From the NCBI GenBank assembly GCA_035463295.1, contig DATHTK010000059.1, positions 1-18,220 on the forward strand: DNA of 18,220 nt, given 5' to 3'. Shown one piece after another: positions 6,381-13,704 of the stretch. This DNA comes from DATHTK01 sp035463295. GTDB taxonomy: Bacteria; Actinomycetota; Rubrobacteria; Rubrobacterales; Rubrobacteraceae. A program made the position numbers and the translations under genes. The notes under the pieces were generated by a model. It was not told the DNA's origin. It did no database searches and was given only the letters and a program-made list of their open reading frames with translations. Within the stretch, counting starts at the first letter, position 1. Each line of letters starts with the position of its first letter.

Positions 6381-7836
6381 TCCTCTCCCCGAGAGGCGTT
6401 GCGCTGCCTCCGGTGCTCGCTCCTCGAGGACCGTCGCCAGCCTTATCGCGTCTGACCAATGCCCTACGCAGCACCCTGAGAGCGACGGCGGGTGCGAACA
6501 GAGTGGAGGGAGGCTCGAGCATATTCATCGCCTCCAGGAGCGTCAGGCGCACGCGCTCGCTCTCGGTGGAGAGCTCTACCACCTTGTCCATGTAGCGGCC
6601 CACAAGCCTCTCCATGAGACCCGGGGAGCCGCCTATCATCCCTGGGACGCGAAGGTCCTGGGCGGTCGCCATCTTCCACGCCGCGGCGTTGACCTTCGCG
6701 TATCTCTTCTGGAAGCGACGCGAGAGCCAACCGAGGTCTCCGTCGGACTCCTCCCGATGCTGCTCGCTCAAAGACTCCTCCAGGGCCTCGGCCCCCAAAG
6801 CTGCTACGGTCATGCCTTGGCCGTAGACCGGGTTGAAGGCGCACGTGGCGTCTCCCACAACCACGAAGTTATGAGGCTGACGAAAAAGCTCCTCGTAGCG
6901 CCTGATGCGATTCTCGGTGGCCCGGTAGCCGGAGATCTCCGAGAGGGGTTCGGCATCCTCTAGCGCATCGTAGAAGATCGAGGTGCGTAGGGAGCGAGCG
7001 AACGCGAGGAAGCCCTTCTCGTTTGTCGGGGGGTAATCTCCTCCGGTACCCGCCAGGGTGAGCAGCCAGCGGTCACCTTCGATGGGCAGGAGCGCACCCC
7101 CACGCATGTGCTCCGGGGGTGCCAGCTGCACGTAGGCACCCTTCCACCCGGGATCGAAGCCCTTCGGGAGGCGGTAGATTCGGCTGGAGTAGCCGAGGTG
7201 CGCGTCTATGACGCTCTCCTGGGGCGGCTCGTAGCCCAAGGCCTTCAGCCATCGGGGAGCGCGCGAGGAGCGCCCGCTGGCGTCCACCACCAGGCCAGCA
7301 CGCAGGATCTCTTCCTCCTTGCTCCTCTCGCCGCCGCGGAAGCGGATCTTCACGCCGCCCACATGATCCGCGCCATCTGCGGCGGGGAAGAGACCTGTGA
7401 CCTCGACGCGCTCCAGAAAGCGAACCTTCGGGAGTGCAGCAACACGCCTCCTGACGCCCCACTCCAGGAGGTCGCGGCTGCACGTGAGCATGATGAGGTC
7501 GGAAGGGAAGCAGACCCCCCATCCGAAGGGGGTCAGCCATACAGCATCGTTCGCCATGTCTAACAGAGGAGCGCCCGAAGCGACGAGCTCACCCCTGATG
7601 CCGGGAAAGAGACGCTCCAGGATGTCTGTGCCGCGCCTGAGCATGATGTGCTGGTGGCTGGCCTGCGGAACGCCCTTGCGAGGCGCGGGTCCTCCAGGAA
7701 AGCGGTCCCGCTCCACTATCGTCACCCGCTCGAAGCGTGCCGCGAGTACGCGGGAAGCAAGGAGACCCGCCATGCTGCCCCCGATCACGAGGGCATGGGA
7801 GCCAATCGTGAGCTCGGAGTCGAGGCACTCTTCCAT
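6304..7836 (-). CDS. FAD-dependent oxidoreductase (monooxygenase/halogenase-like)
   Basis: A 510-residue flavoprotein. The N-terminal Rossmann motif reads VIGGSMAGLLASRVL (17-31), a GxxxxG variant, followed by an acidic strand end (VERDRFP). VVDASGRSS (183-191) and the FAD-ribityl motif GDATCAFNPVYGQGM (328-342) place it with the p-hydroxybenzoate hydroxylase-like, geranylgeranyl-reductase and flavin-halogenase superfamily. The substrate is unknown. ATG 7836 follows AAAGGAG at six bases. It lies 14 bases after the small membrane-protein gene, so they are probably co-transcribed, and both diverge from the LuxR regulator. The last 20 or so residues (THPTTQHRRLYRAPGR) are read through the SnoaL-like coding region in another frame, so the natural C-terminus may have been shorter. 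Confidence 0.88.
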   Translation of the reverse strand: MEECLDSELTIGSHALVIGGSMAGLLASRVLAARFERVTIVERDRFPGGPAPRKGVPQASHQHIMLRRGTDILERLFPGIRGELVASGAPLLDMANDAVWLTPFGWGVCFPSDLIMLTCSRDLLEWGVRRRVAALPKVRFLERVEVTGLFPAADGADHVGGVKIRFRGGERSKEEEILRAGLVVDASGRSSRAPRWLKALGYEPPQESVIDAHLGYSSRIYRLPKGFDPGWKGAYVQLAPPEHMRGGALLPIEGDRWLLTLAGTGGDYPPTNEKGFLAFARSLRTSIFYDALEDAEPLSEISGYRATENRIRRYEELFRQPHNFVVVGDATCAFNPVYGQGMTVAALGAEALEESLSEQHREESDGDLGWLSRRFQKRYAKVNAAAWKMATAQDLRVPGMIGGSPGLMERLVGRYMDKVVELSTESERVRLTLLEAMNMLEPPSTLFAPAVALRVLRRALVRRDKAGDGPRGASTGGSATPLGERSEASKVFVGTHPTTQHRRLYRAPGR

Positions 7837-7850
7837 CTCATTCTCCTTTG

Positions 7851-8039
7851 TTAGCGGGCCACTATCAGCTTGCCTTTCTCCTCAATACCAGCCAGGCTTC
7901 TTGCCAGGAGCGCGAGTTCGTCCTTCCCCACGATCCCGTACCGTATTCTGTAGGCGGAGAGCACGGCCAGCAGCACCACTCCGTAGGACACGGCGGTGAC
8001 AACCACCACAACCGAAACGGCCAACATCGTGTGCTTCAT
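7851..8039 (-). CDS. Small single-pass membrane protein
   Basis: A 62-residue protein from ATG 8039, about ten bases after a strong GAAGGAGG (about 8051-8058), ending in TAA. A longer frame upstream of this ATG exists but would run through the operator region and lacks a ribosome binding site. Residues 5-30 form one hydrophobic helix (MLAVSVVVVVTAVSYGVVLL), followed by a short basic-then-mixed tail (IRYGIVGKDELALLARSLAG). No known family. It is the first gene of the minus-strand unit with the FAD oxidoreductase (14-base gap), so it may anchor or partner the flavoprotein; that is inference. Confidence 0.75.
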   Translation of the reverse strand: MKHTMLAVSVVVVVTAVSYGVVLLAVLSAYRIRYGIVGKDELALLARSLAGIEEKGKLIVAR

Positions 8040-8076
8040 AGCGCCCTGCCTCCTTCTTTCAACGGTCTCCCTGATG

Positions 8077-8137
8077 TGGTTAAATGTAACCATAGACACA
8101 ACCGGGATCCATCCCAGTTTTCTGGGATTTCTGGGAG
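8077..8137. promoter_or_regulatory. Divergent promoter region with nested inverted repeats
   Basis: Between the small membrane-protein gene (minus) and the LuxR regulator (plus) lie several dyads. TGGTTA-AATG-TAACCA (8077-8092) is perfect. ATCCCAG-TTTT-CTGGGAT (8111-8128) is perfect. GGGAT-CC-ATCCC (8104-8115) shares its right arm with the second dyad, and a further half-site CTGGGAG lies at 8131-8137. Two dyad classes in about 60 bases suggest at least one dimeric regulator, most simply the adjacent LuxR protein. The 7-4-7 dyad lacks a following T tract on either strand and so is unlikely to be a terminator. Confidence 0.6.
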
Positions 8138-8167
8138 CCGCTCGTTCTCTTGTGGGAGATCGTGGTC

Positions 8168-9262
8168 GTGAGCGAGAGTTCTGTGGTAATGGGTCGGGTC
8201 TTCTCCGAGGTGCGCAGGCTATGCTATGCCGGGCTTGACGAGGAAGCGTTGCTTCGGGAGGCCGCCGAACGGACGCGGCGAGCGGTGCCGCTCGAGCTGT
8301 ACTGCATGCACGCAAACGATCCGTCGAGCGGCCTGGTAACGCGGGGGGTGCTCTCGGATTCGGGCTACGGGGAGGTGGCACGGCTCGCGCTGGAGCGGGT
8401 CCAGTTCGAGGACGAGGTGACGCCCTTCGGCTGGATGGTCAAGAGACGCCTGGCGGCTCTGTCTCTTTCGGAGAGTACCGACGGCAAGCCAGAGCGCGCC
8501 TTGCGCTACCGGGAGGTGATGGTCCCCCTGGGCGTCGAACACGAGTTGCGCGGCGTCTTCGCGCTGGACGGAGAGCTATGGGGGAGCATCACCGCCATGC
8601 GCGAGTCCCACAGTCCGGACTTCGACGCCCACGAGGTTGAGTTCTTCCGCAGGATCGCCCCACACCTGGCCGCGGGGCTCAAGGCGGCGGCGCTCCGTTC
8701 CGAGGCCCTCGCCGACCCCGATAGAGACGACTCCCCCGCGGTCCTGGTCCTCGACCGAGCCGGTCGGGTAGTCCAACACACCGTCGCCGCCGAACGACGG
8801 CTCAGAGAGCTCGGGGATCTCGGCCCTGGCTGGCGCGAAGGCCATGGTCTGCCGGCGGCGATCCTGTCGATATCGGGCGCGCTCCGGCGGGCGCTCGGGA
8901 CGGACCGAGAAGAGAGCGGAATTCCGCGCCTGTTGGTCCGGGCACGCTCGGGCCGCTGGCTGGCGCTTCACGGCGCATGGACGGAGTCGGGCTCTGATCG
9001 TGGCAGCGAGACGATGATATTCATAGAGGCAGCCGGTCCCCGGGAGGTAGCGTGGCTCAAGACGAGCGCCTACGGCCTGACCAAGCGGGAGCGGGAGGTG
9101 GTGGACCTTGTCGTTCGCGGAGCCTCCACGAGGGAGATCTCCCGAGCTCTTTACATCTCGGAGTACACCGTCCAGGACCACCTCTCCAATGTCTTCGAGA
9201 AGGTAGGCGAGCGGGGCCGGCGAGCATTGGTCAAGCGCCTCTACCTCGAGAGCGTCTTCTAG
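8168..9262 (+). CDS. GAF-LuxR family transcriptional regulator
   Basis: A 364-residue regulator if translation starts at GTG 8168, ten bases after GGGAG (8154-8158). TTG 8150 and GTG 8162 are in frame but less well placed. The N-terminal half (about 15-180) has GAF-domain character: REVMVPLGVEHELRGVFALD, then GSITAMRE, then HEVEFFRRIAPHLAAGL. The C-terminus is a clear LuxR/FixJ helix-turn-helix: LTKREREVVDLVVRGASTRE, then ISEYTVQDHLSNVFEKVG. There is no receiver domain, so it is not a classic two-component response regulator. The middle (about 190-285) may be a second, PAS-like sensor (VLVLDRAGRVVQHTVAAERR). It diverges from the FAD oxidoreductase unit and probably controls it and itself. Confidence 0.9.
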   Translation: MSESSVVMGRVFSEVRRLCYAGLDEEALLREAAERTRRAVPLELYCMHANDPSSGLVTRGVLSDSGYGEVARLALERVQFEDEVTPFGWMVKRRLAALSLSESTDGKPERALRYREVMVPLGVEHELRGVFALDGELWGSITAMRESHSPDFDAHEVEFFRRIAPHLAAGLKAAALRSEALADPDRDDSPAVLVLDRAGRVVQHTVAAERRLRELGDLGPGWREGHGLPAAILSISGALRRALGTDREESGIPRLLVRARSGRWLALHGAWTESGSDRGSETMIFIEAAGPREVAWLKTSAYGLTKREREVVDLVVRGASTREISRALYISEYTVQDHLSNVFEKVGERGRRALVKRLYLESVF

Positions 9263-9283
9263 GGTGAGTCCGCCACTCTACGA

Positions 9284-9297
9284 GGTGGGACGCCACC
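9284..9297. terminator. Hairpin between convergent genes
   Basis: GGTGG-GACG-CCACC lies in the 39-base gap between the LuxR gene (plus) and the GNAT gene (minus). The stem is perfect but no T tract follows on either strand, so a bidirectional terminator role is only plausible. A separate perfect repeat, GCGTACG/CGTACGC (9309-9315 and 9326-9332), lies inside the last codons of the GNAT gene. Confidence 0.3.
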
Positions 9298-9301
9298 CAG
9301 C

Positions 9302-9739
9302 CTACAATGCGTACGATCTAGAGAACGTACGCACCCCGAGCTCCGGCTCGTATCCGAGCGCGTCGTAAAAAGCAATGGCTTCTTCGCTCTCGACCTGCGC
9401 CTCGACGTAGGAGACACCCCTCACCGCGCAGCGCTCGGTCACCGCTTCGAGCAGCGCCCGGCCCACGCCCCTGCGCCTCGCGTCCGGGACCACGTAGAGG
9501 TCCTCTACGCTGGCGAACGGCCCGGCCGCCGAGACGTTGAGCCGGTAGGCGAGGACGGCGACGCCAGCGACCCGACCCTCGATCCTCGCTACGAGAAACT
9601 CGAGACATCCGGCCTCGACCTCCCCGCCGAGGCGCTCCGCGAACTCCTCCGGCACGGGATCGCCGCTCCTCAGCCACCGCTCGAGCAGCCCGAGGGGTTC
9701 GGCGAGATCGGAGGCGGGTGCGAGTCTGACGTCCATCAC
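9302..9739 (-). CDS. GNAT-family N-acetyltransferase
   Basis: A 145-residue GNAT protein. Motif A reads VEDLYVVPDARRRGVGRALL, with the R-x-x-G-x-G loop as RRRGVG, and motif B as EEAIAFYDALGYEPEL. The start is GTG 9739, overlapping the threonine aldolase stop as GTGA like the other junctions of this operon. ATG 9736, one codon later, would give a TGATG junction and is equally possible. It is the last gene of the acyP-rnhC-ltaE-GNAT unit. The substrate is unknown. The second GNAT in the window (from 5517) is not a close copy. Confidence 0.9.
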   Translation of the reverse strand: MMDVRLAPASDLAEPLGLLERWLRSGDPVPEEFAERLGGEVEAGCLEFLVARIEGRVAGVAVLAYRLNVSAAGPFASVEDLYVVPDARRRGVGRALLEAVTERCAVRGVSYVEAQVESEEAIAFYDALGYEPELGVRTFSRSYAL

Positions 9740-10755
9740 GGCGAGCGTTCGAGGGCAGCGATCCCGGCTGCGACCTCGACGGCCTTCTCTATGTCCCCAT
9801 CGCCGACGTCGAGGTGGGTGCAGAGACGGACGTAGCCGGCCCTGCCGGGCGTCGCGAGCACGCCCTCCCGGGCGAGGGCCACGAGGAACTCGTCGGGATT
9901 CCCGACCCTGACGAGCACGATATTGGTCTCCGGGGGATCCACGTCGTAGCCTGCCTCTCCGAGCCCGGCGGCGAGCTTACGGGCGCGATCGTGGTCCTCG
10001 ACGAGCCTCTCCGTGTGGTGCTCGAAGGCGTAGAGCGAGGCGGCGGCGATCACACCGGCCTGGCGCATCCCGCCGCCGAACACCTTCCGGGCGCGGCGGG
10101 CCTCCCGGATGGTCTCCTCGTCGCCCGCGAGCAGCGAGCCCACCGGCGCCCCGAGCCCCTTGGAGGAGCAGACCGAGACCGTCTCGGCGTGCCGGCACCA
10201 CTCGCGCGCCCGGATTCCGGTAGCGGCCTGGGCGTTGAAGAGCCGCGCCCCGTCGAGGTGGACTCCGAGGCCGAGGTCACGGGCCTCAGCGGCGACCGCC
10301 GCGAAGTCCTCCAGCGGGTATACGCGGCCTCCGGCCGTGTTGTGCGTGTTCTCCAGAGACAGCAGCCGGCTTCTCGGGAAGTGGACGTTCTCCGGACGGA
10401 CGGACGCACGAAGAGCCTCCGGGGAGATGACGCCGCCCTCGCCCGGCAGGGTCCTCACCTGAATGCCGGAGAGGAGCGCCGGGGCCCCGGCCTCGTAGAC
10501 GAAGACGTGAGCCCCCTCGTGCAGGTAGACCTCCTCGCCGCGGTTCGTGCCGACGAAGAGCCCGATCTGGTTGGTCATCGTGCCCGACGGCGCGTATATG
10601 GCCGCCTCCTTGCCGAGCAGCTCCGCGACGTACTCCTCGAGACGGTTCACCGTCGGGTCCTCGCCGAAGACGTCGTCACCCAATGGGGCTTCGAGCATGG
10701 CCCGCCGCATCCCCTCCGTCGGCCGGGTAACCGTGTCGCTTCGAAGGTCTATCAC
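9736..10755 (-). CDS. ltaE: Low-specificity L-threonine aldolase
   Basis: A 339-residue PLP enzyme of fold type I that cleaves L-threonine or L-allo-threonine to glycine and acetaldehyde. The N-terminus MIDLRSDTVTRPTEGMR and GDDVFGEDPTVNRLEE are diagnostic. HEGAH (about 79-83) stacks on the cofactor, HLDGARL (166-172) holds the PLP-binding aspartate (Asp168), and SSKGLGAPVGS carries the Schiff-base lysine (Lys199). Length and all key residues are normal. Start GTG 10755 overlaps the RNase HIII stop by four bases (GTGA), so translation is probably coupled. Threonine versus allo-threonine preference cannot be read from sequence. Confidence 0.95.
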   Translation of the reverse strand: MIDLRSDTVTRPTEGMRRAMLEAPLGDDVFGEDPTVNRLEEYVAELLGKEAAIYAPSGTMTNQIGLFVGTNRGEEVYLHEGAHVFVYEAGAPALLSGIQVRTLPGEGGVISPEALRASVRPENVHFPRSRLLSLENTHNTAGGRVYPLEDFAAVAAEARDLGLGVHLDGARLFNAQAATGIRAREWCRHAETVSVCSSKGLGAPVGSLLAGDEETIREARRARKVFGGGMRQAGVIAAASLYAFEHHTERLVEDHDRARKLAAGLGEAGYDVDPPETNIVLVRVGNPDEFLVALAREGVLATPGRAGYVRLCTHLDVGDGDIEKAVEVAAGIAALERSP

Positions 10756-11669
10756 CGTCGGCCTCCATCCCTGTTGCCGAGAACCCGCTCCGTTATCGAG
10801 AAGTGGGTCTTCGCTACCTCTTCCAGCCCCACCATGCCCCGCTCGCTGTGCACCCGCAAGACGGCCTCCCGAACGTGCGTGGATCCCCGGGGCAACTCGA
10901 ACCCGACGACCTCGGAGAGGCGATCCATCTCCTCCAAATAGCGCGCCCGGGCTACCACGGAGGCCGCCGCGACGGCGACGTCGTCCTCTGCCCTCGGGCG
11001 CATCTCCACCCTGAGCCCCGGCGGCGCGTGCCGGTCCAGCCCGCTCCCGGGCCCGAGGCTGTCCACGATCGCCACCTCTACCTCATCTTCAAGGTCGCAC
11101 AGAATCTCACCGTGAAGCTCCCCCAGCAGCTTCTGTACGCTCCCGGCCTCCTTGCGACGCTTCGCGTACTCTCGCGGCAGGAGCGTCAGCTCGCGCACGT
11201 TCTGCACGCCGACCGCGCCGAGGATCTCGGCCGCTAGCCTCGTGGCCCGCACGTTCGCGACGGTCTTCGAGTCCCGCACCCCGAGCGCCTGCAACCTCCG
11301 GCTCTGTCCCGCGTCCAGCACCCTCACGCCGGCTACCACGAGTGGCCCGAAGTACTCACCCTTTCCCGCCTCGTCCGTACCCACCCGCGGCGTCGAGTCC
11401 GGCACAACCTCCGAGGTCCTGCTTTTGCGAGACCCGCGTACCCTGCCGGTCGGGTTGCCGACCAGCCAACCCTCGAGGCGGTCTCTCAGGGCAGAATCCC
11501 TCTTACCCTGAACTACAACTTTATCCGTCGAGAAGACGTTCAGCGTCACGGTTTCGTCGGCATCCGAGACCTTGTACTGAGTACCGTGGTCTATCTCCCT
11601 GTGCAAGGTCGCGGTAGCCTTGATCGAGCGCAGGAAGTCGGCGAGGTTCTCCGGGATCCGGTAGCTCAC
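10752..11669 (-). CDS. rnhC: Ribonuclease HIII
   Basis: A 305-residue RNase H that cleaves the RNA strand of RNA-DNA hybrids. The N-terminal 80 or so residues (ENLADFLRSIKATATLHREI and following) form the TBP-like substrate-binding domain that sets HIII apart from HII. The catalytic domain opens with GTDEAGKGEYFGPLVVAG (Asp99, Glu100), with a third acidic residue at IVDSLGPG (Asp203) and a fourth near RAEDDVAVAAASVVAR (about 228-230). The start is GTG 11669: it gives the usual HIII N-terminus and a GTGA overlap with acylphosphatase. The open frame extends 31 codons further upstream into acyP, which is a false extension. HIII is best known from low-GC Gram-positives and some thermophiles. Confidence 0.93.
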   Translation of the reverse strand: MSYRIPENLADFLRSIKATATLHREIDHGTQYKVSDADETVTLNVFSTDKVVVQGKRDSALRDRLEGWLVGNPTGRVRGSRKSRTSEVVPDSTPRVGTDEAGKGEYFGPLVVAGVRVLDAGQSRRLQALGVRDSKTVANVRATRLAAEILGAVGVQNVRELTLLPREYAKRRKEAGSVQKLLGELHGEILCDLEDEVEVAIVDSLGPGSGLDRHAPPGLRVEMRPRAEDDVAVAAASVVARARYLEEMDRLSEVVGFELPRGSTHVREAVLRVHSERGMVGLEEVAKTHFSITERVLGNRDGGRR

Positions 11670-11953
11670 CGCACCTCGAAGCTCGATAGGTCTCCGCGGG
11701 CTGAGTCGTACTCTGGTTCTACGTTCTCGACTATAGCGTGTGGCGGCCCGCCTTGGCACCACCGGACCATATCCCGGACCTCGTTCGAGGGTCCTTCGAA
11801 GAGGGCCTCGACCCGTCCGTCCGGGAGGTTCTTCACCCAGCCGCTCAGGCCGAGCTCCTCGGCCTTCTGTCTTGTGGAGTCACGGAAAAAGACCCCCTGT
11901 ACCTCTCCCGAGACGTAGACGTGCGCCCGTTCGCGGTCGTTGTCGTTTGTCAT
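11666..11953 (-). CDS. acyP: Acylphosphatase
   Basis: A 95-residue acylphosphatase that hydrolyses carboxyl-phosphate bonds of acyl phosphates. The phosphate-binding loop VSGEVQGVFFR gives the catalytic arginine at 24, and GWVKNLPDGRVEALFEG gives the catalytic asparagine at 42. The fold is a small ferredoxin-like alpha/beta sandwich, normal in length. ATG 11953 is preceded by GGAGGG at about five bases. It is the first gene of the acyP-rnhC-ltaE-GNAT operon; its TGA overlaps the GTG of rnhC. An 86-base spacer separates it from the divergent glycosyltransferase gene. Confidence 0.95.
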   Translation of the reverse strand: MTNDNDRERAHVYVSGEVQGVFFRDSTRQKAEELGLSGWVKNLPDGRVEALFEGPSNEVRDMVRWCQGGPPHAIVENVEPEYDSARGDLSSFEVR

Positions 11954-12039
11954 TGAGCCCTCCGGAGAATCTGAGTTCTGCCAGATCAGTTTACCCGCTG
12001 TTTGGGAGCGTTCACCCGATATGCTAGCCTAGGGCGATT

Positions 12040-13584
12040 ATGAGGGCGGAAGAGCGGGCGGTCGCCGAAACGCGGGAGGTAGGGGAGGTTCTTCTGACAC
12101 TCGTCGTGCCGACCCGCAACGAGGCGGCGAACGTGGGGCGGCTCGTGCGGGAGCTCCGGGAGAGCCTCGCGGCGATCGACTACCGGGTGGTCTTCGTAGA
12201 CGACTCGACGGACGAGACGCCGGAGGTCATTCGGGCGCTCGGCGAGGAGGACGGGCGGATCTCGCTCATCCACCGGGAGGGAGCGGAGCGTGACGGCGGG
12301 CTCTCGACGGCGGTCACGACCGGAATAGAGCACGTCTCCGGTGCAAGCGAGTACACCTGTGTAATGGACGCCGACCTCCAGCACCCTCCGGAGAAGGTGC
12401 GTGAGATGCTCGAGATCGCACGCGGCTCCGAGGCGGACGTGGTGGTGGCGAGCCGCTACGCGCCGGGCGGCGACTACTCCGGACTCTCGGGTCCGACCAG
12501 GCGTGCGGTCTCCGTGGGGAGCAAGTACCTCGCCCAGATCGTCTTCCGGGAGGCGCGCAAGACCAGCGACCCGATGACGGGGTTCTTTCTGGTGCGCAAC
12601 CGGGCTATCTCCGGCATCCAGTTCCGGCCCACGGGGTTCAAGATCCTGCTGGAGATACTCGTGTGCGCGCCGGACCTGAAGGTGGTCGAGGTGCCGCTGA
12701 ACTTCCGGGCCCGCAACGCGGGCGTCTCGAAGGCGACGATGAGCCAGGGTCTCGAGTACCTAGCCCACACGGCGAGCCTCTTCTGGTACGTGCCGTCGGC
12801 GGGCCGCTTCTGGAAGTTCGCGATGGTCGGGGCGTCGGGCGTACTGGTCAACATGCTCACCCTCGTGGTCTTGGCCGAGTACTTCCATGCTCACAAGGTG
12901 ATCGCGTGGATGTTCGCCGTCGGCGTGAGCATCCTGAGCAACTTCCTGCTCAACAACGCCTTCACCTGGCGCGACGTGCGGCACTCGAGCAGGATCCACT
13001 TCCTCCTGCGCGGCGCGCTGGCGTACCCGGTCGCCATTATGGGCATCGGGGCGAACTTCGCCGTCTACTACCCGCTGCTGAAGTACGTGAGCGACGCCTT
13101 CCCATACTACGTCCTCTTTAACTTCCTGGGCATCGTGGCCGGCACGGCCGTCAACTTCATCCTCAGCTCACGCCTCATCTTCCGGCCCTCGGTGCCCGAC
13201 AACCTCGACCCCGACAAACCGCCGAAGCAGATCGCCGAAGAGGTGCGCCGCGAGCTCAAGGCCGACTGGGTCAGCCTGATCCGGGTCCCCGACTTCGCCC
13301 CGCTCGTCGAGCCGTCGCCGCGTGAGCTATCCGAGACGGACCGCGACGTGATCGGACTGGTCGCGAGATCCTATCACCCCACCCTCAACGTGACCGGGCC
13401 CCGGCGCCTCCCGCAGGCCCGCACGAATACCCGCTGGACGAACTCCGTCGCCGTCCCCGTACTGAGAGACGGCCGCGCGGTCGGCGTCGTCTACGCGACC
13501 CGTAACTCCACGGAACCTTTCACCCCCGAAGACCTCCACTGGCTCACCGCCTACGCCAGCACCGCCGGTCCGGTCTTCGAATAG
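12040..13584 (+). CDS. GT2 glycosyltransferase-GtrA-GAF-like fusion protein
   Basis: A 514-residue membrane enzyme with three parts. Residues 18-240 are a family 2 glycosyltransferase of the dolichol/polyprenol-phosphate mannosyltransferase type (TLVVPTRNEAANVGRL, VFVDDSTDET, metal-binding D110-A-D112, QHPPEKV). Residues 257-383 are a GtrA domain with four hydrophobic helices (FAMVGASGVLVNMLTLVVLA, NFLLNNAFTWRD). Residues 396-514 resemble a GAF sensor (SVAVPVLRDGRAVGVVYATR, FTPEDLHWLTAYAS). GT2-GtrA proteins make polyprenol-linked sugars and flip or position them for wall or protein glycosylation; the GAF-like tail is unusual. ATG 12040 follows AGGG (12031-12034), and a -10-like TATGCT lies at 12020-12025. 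It appears monocistronic. Confidence 0.88.
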   Translation: MRAEERAVAETREVGEVLLTLVVPTRNEAANVGRLVRELRESLAAIDYRVVFVDDSTDETPEVIRALGEEDGRISLIHREGAERDGGLSTAVTTGIEHVSGASEYTCVMDADLQHPPEKVREMLEIARGSEADVVVASRYAPGGDYSGLSGPTRRAVSVGSKYLAQIVFREARKTSDPMTGFFLVRNRAISGIQFRPTGFKILLEILVCAPDLKVVEVPLNFRARNAGVSKATMSQGLEYLAHTASLFWYVPSAGRFWKFAMVGASGVLVNMLTLVVLAEYFHAHKVIAWMFAVGVSILSNFLLNNAFTWRDVRHSSRIHFLLRGALAYPVAIMGIGANFAVYYPLLKYVSDAFPYYVLFNFLGIVAGTAVNFILSSRLIFRPSVPDNLDPDKPPKQIAEEVRRELKADWVSLIRVPDFAPLVEPSPRELSETDRDVIGLVARSYHPTLNVTGPRRLPQARTNTRWTNSVAVPVLRDGRAVGVVYATRNSTEPFTPEDLHWLTAYASTAGPVFE

Positions 13585-13671
13585 CACCCCGGCTCCTCAG
13601 CAGCGCTCAGGGGATGCGAGCTGAGAACTTCGTGCCGAGCGACCGAAAAGGCCCGAGCGCGTCGACAGGCT

Positions 13672-13704
13672 AGAAAAAGACGCCCCGGCAGCCCGCCGGA
13701 GCGC
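13672..13704 (-). terminator. Intrinsic terminator, minus strand
   Basis: On the minus strand GCGCTCCGGC-GGGCT-GCCGGGGCGT (13704-13680) makes a 10-bp stem with two G-U pairs, followed directly by CTTTTTCT (13679-13672). This is a textbook Rho-independent terminator. No minus-strand gene lies upstream of it within 2 kb, and the plus-strand gene ending at 13584 cannot use it in this orientation. It therefore implies a separate minus-strand transcript. Confidence 0.75.

Noticed and set aside
7851..8381. A 176-codon minus-strand frame covering the LuxR promoter and start
   Set aside because: Its N-terminal two thirds is Pro/Arg-rich, overlaps the regulator gene and operators, and lacks a ribosome binding site; only the last 62 codons from ATG 8039 are credible.
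9814..10941. A 375-codon plus-strand open frame opposite ltaE and rnhC
   Set aside because: It spans two well-supported genes on the other strand and their junction, with no motif of its own; long antisense frames are expected at this GC content.
10752..11762. A longer RNase HIII with 31 extra N-terminal residues
   Set aside because: The extension is Arg-rich, lies inside the acyP gene, and the GTG at 11669 gives the normal family N-terminus and a GTGA junction.
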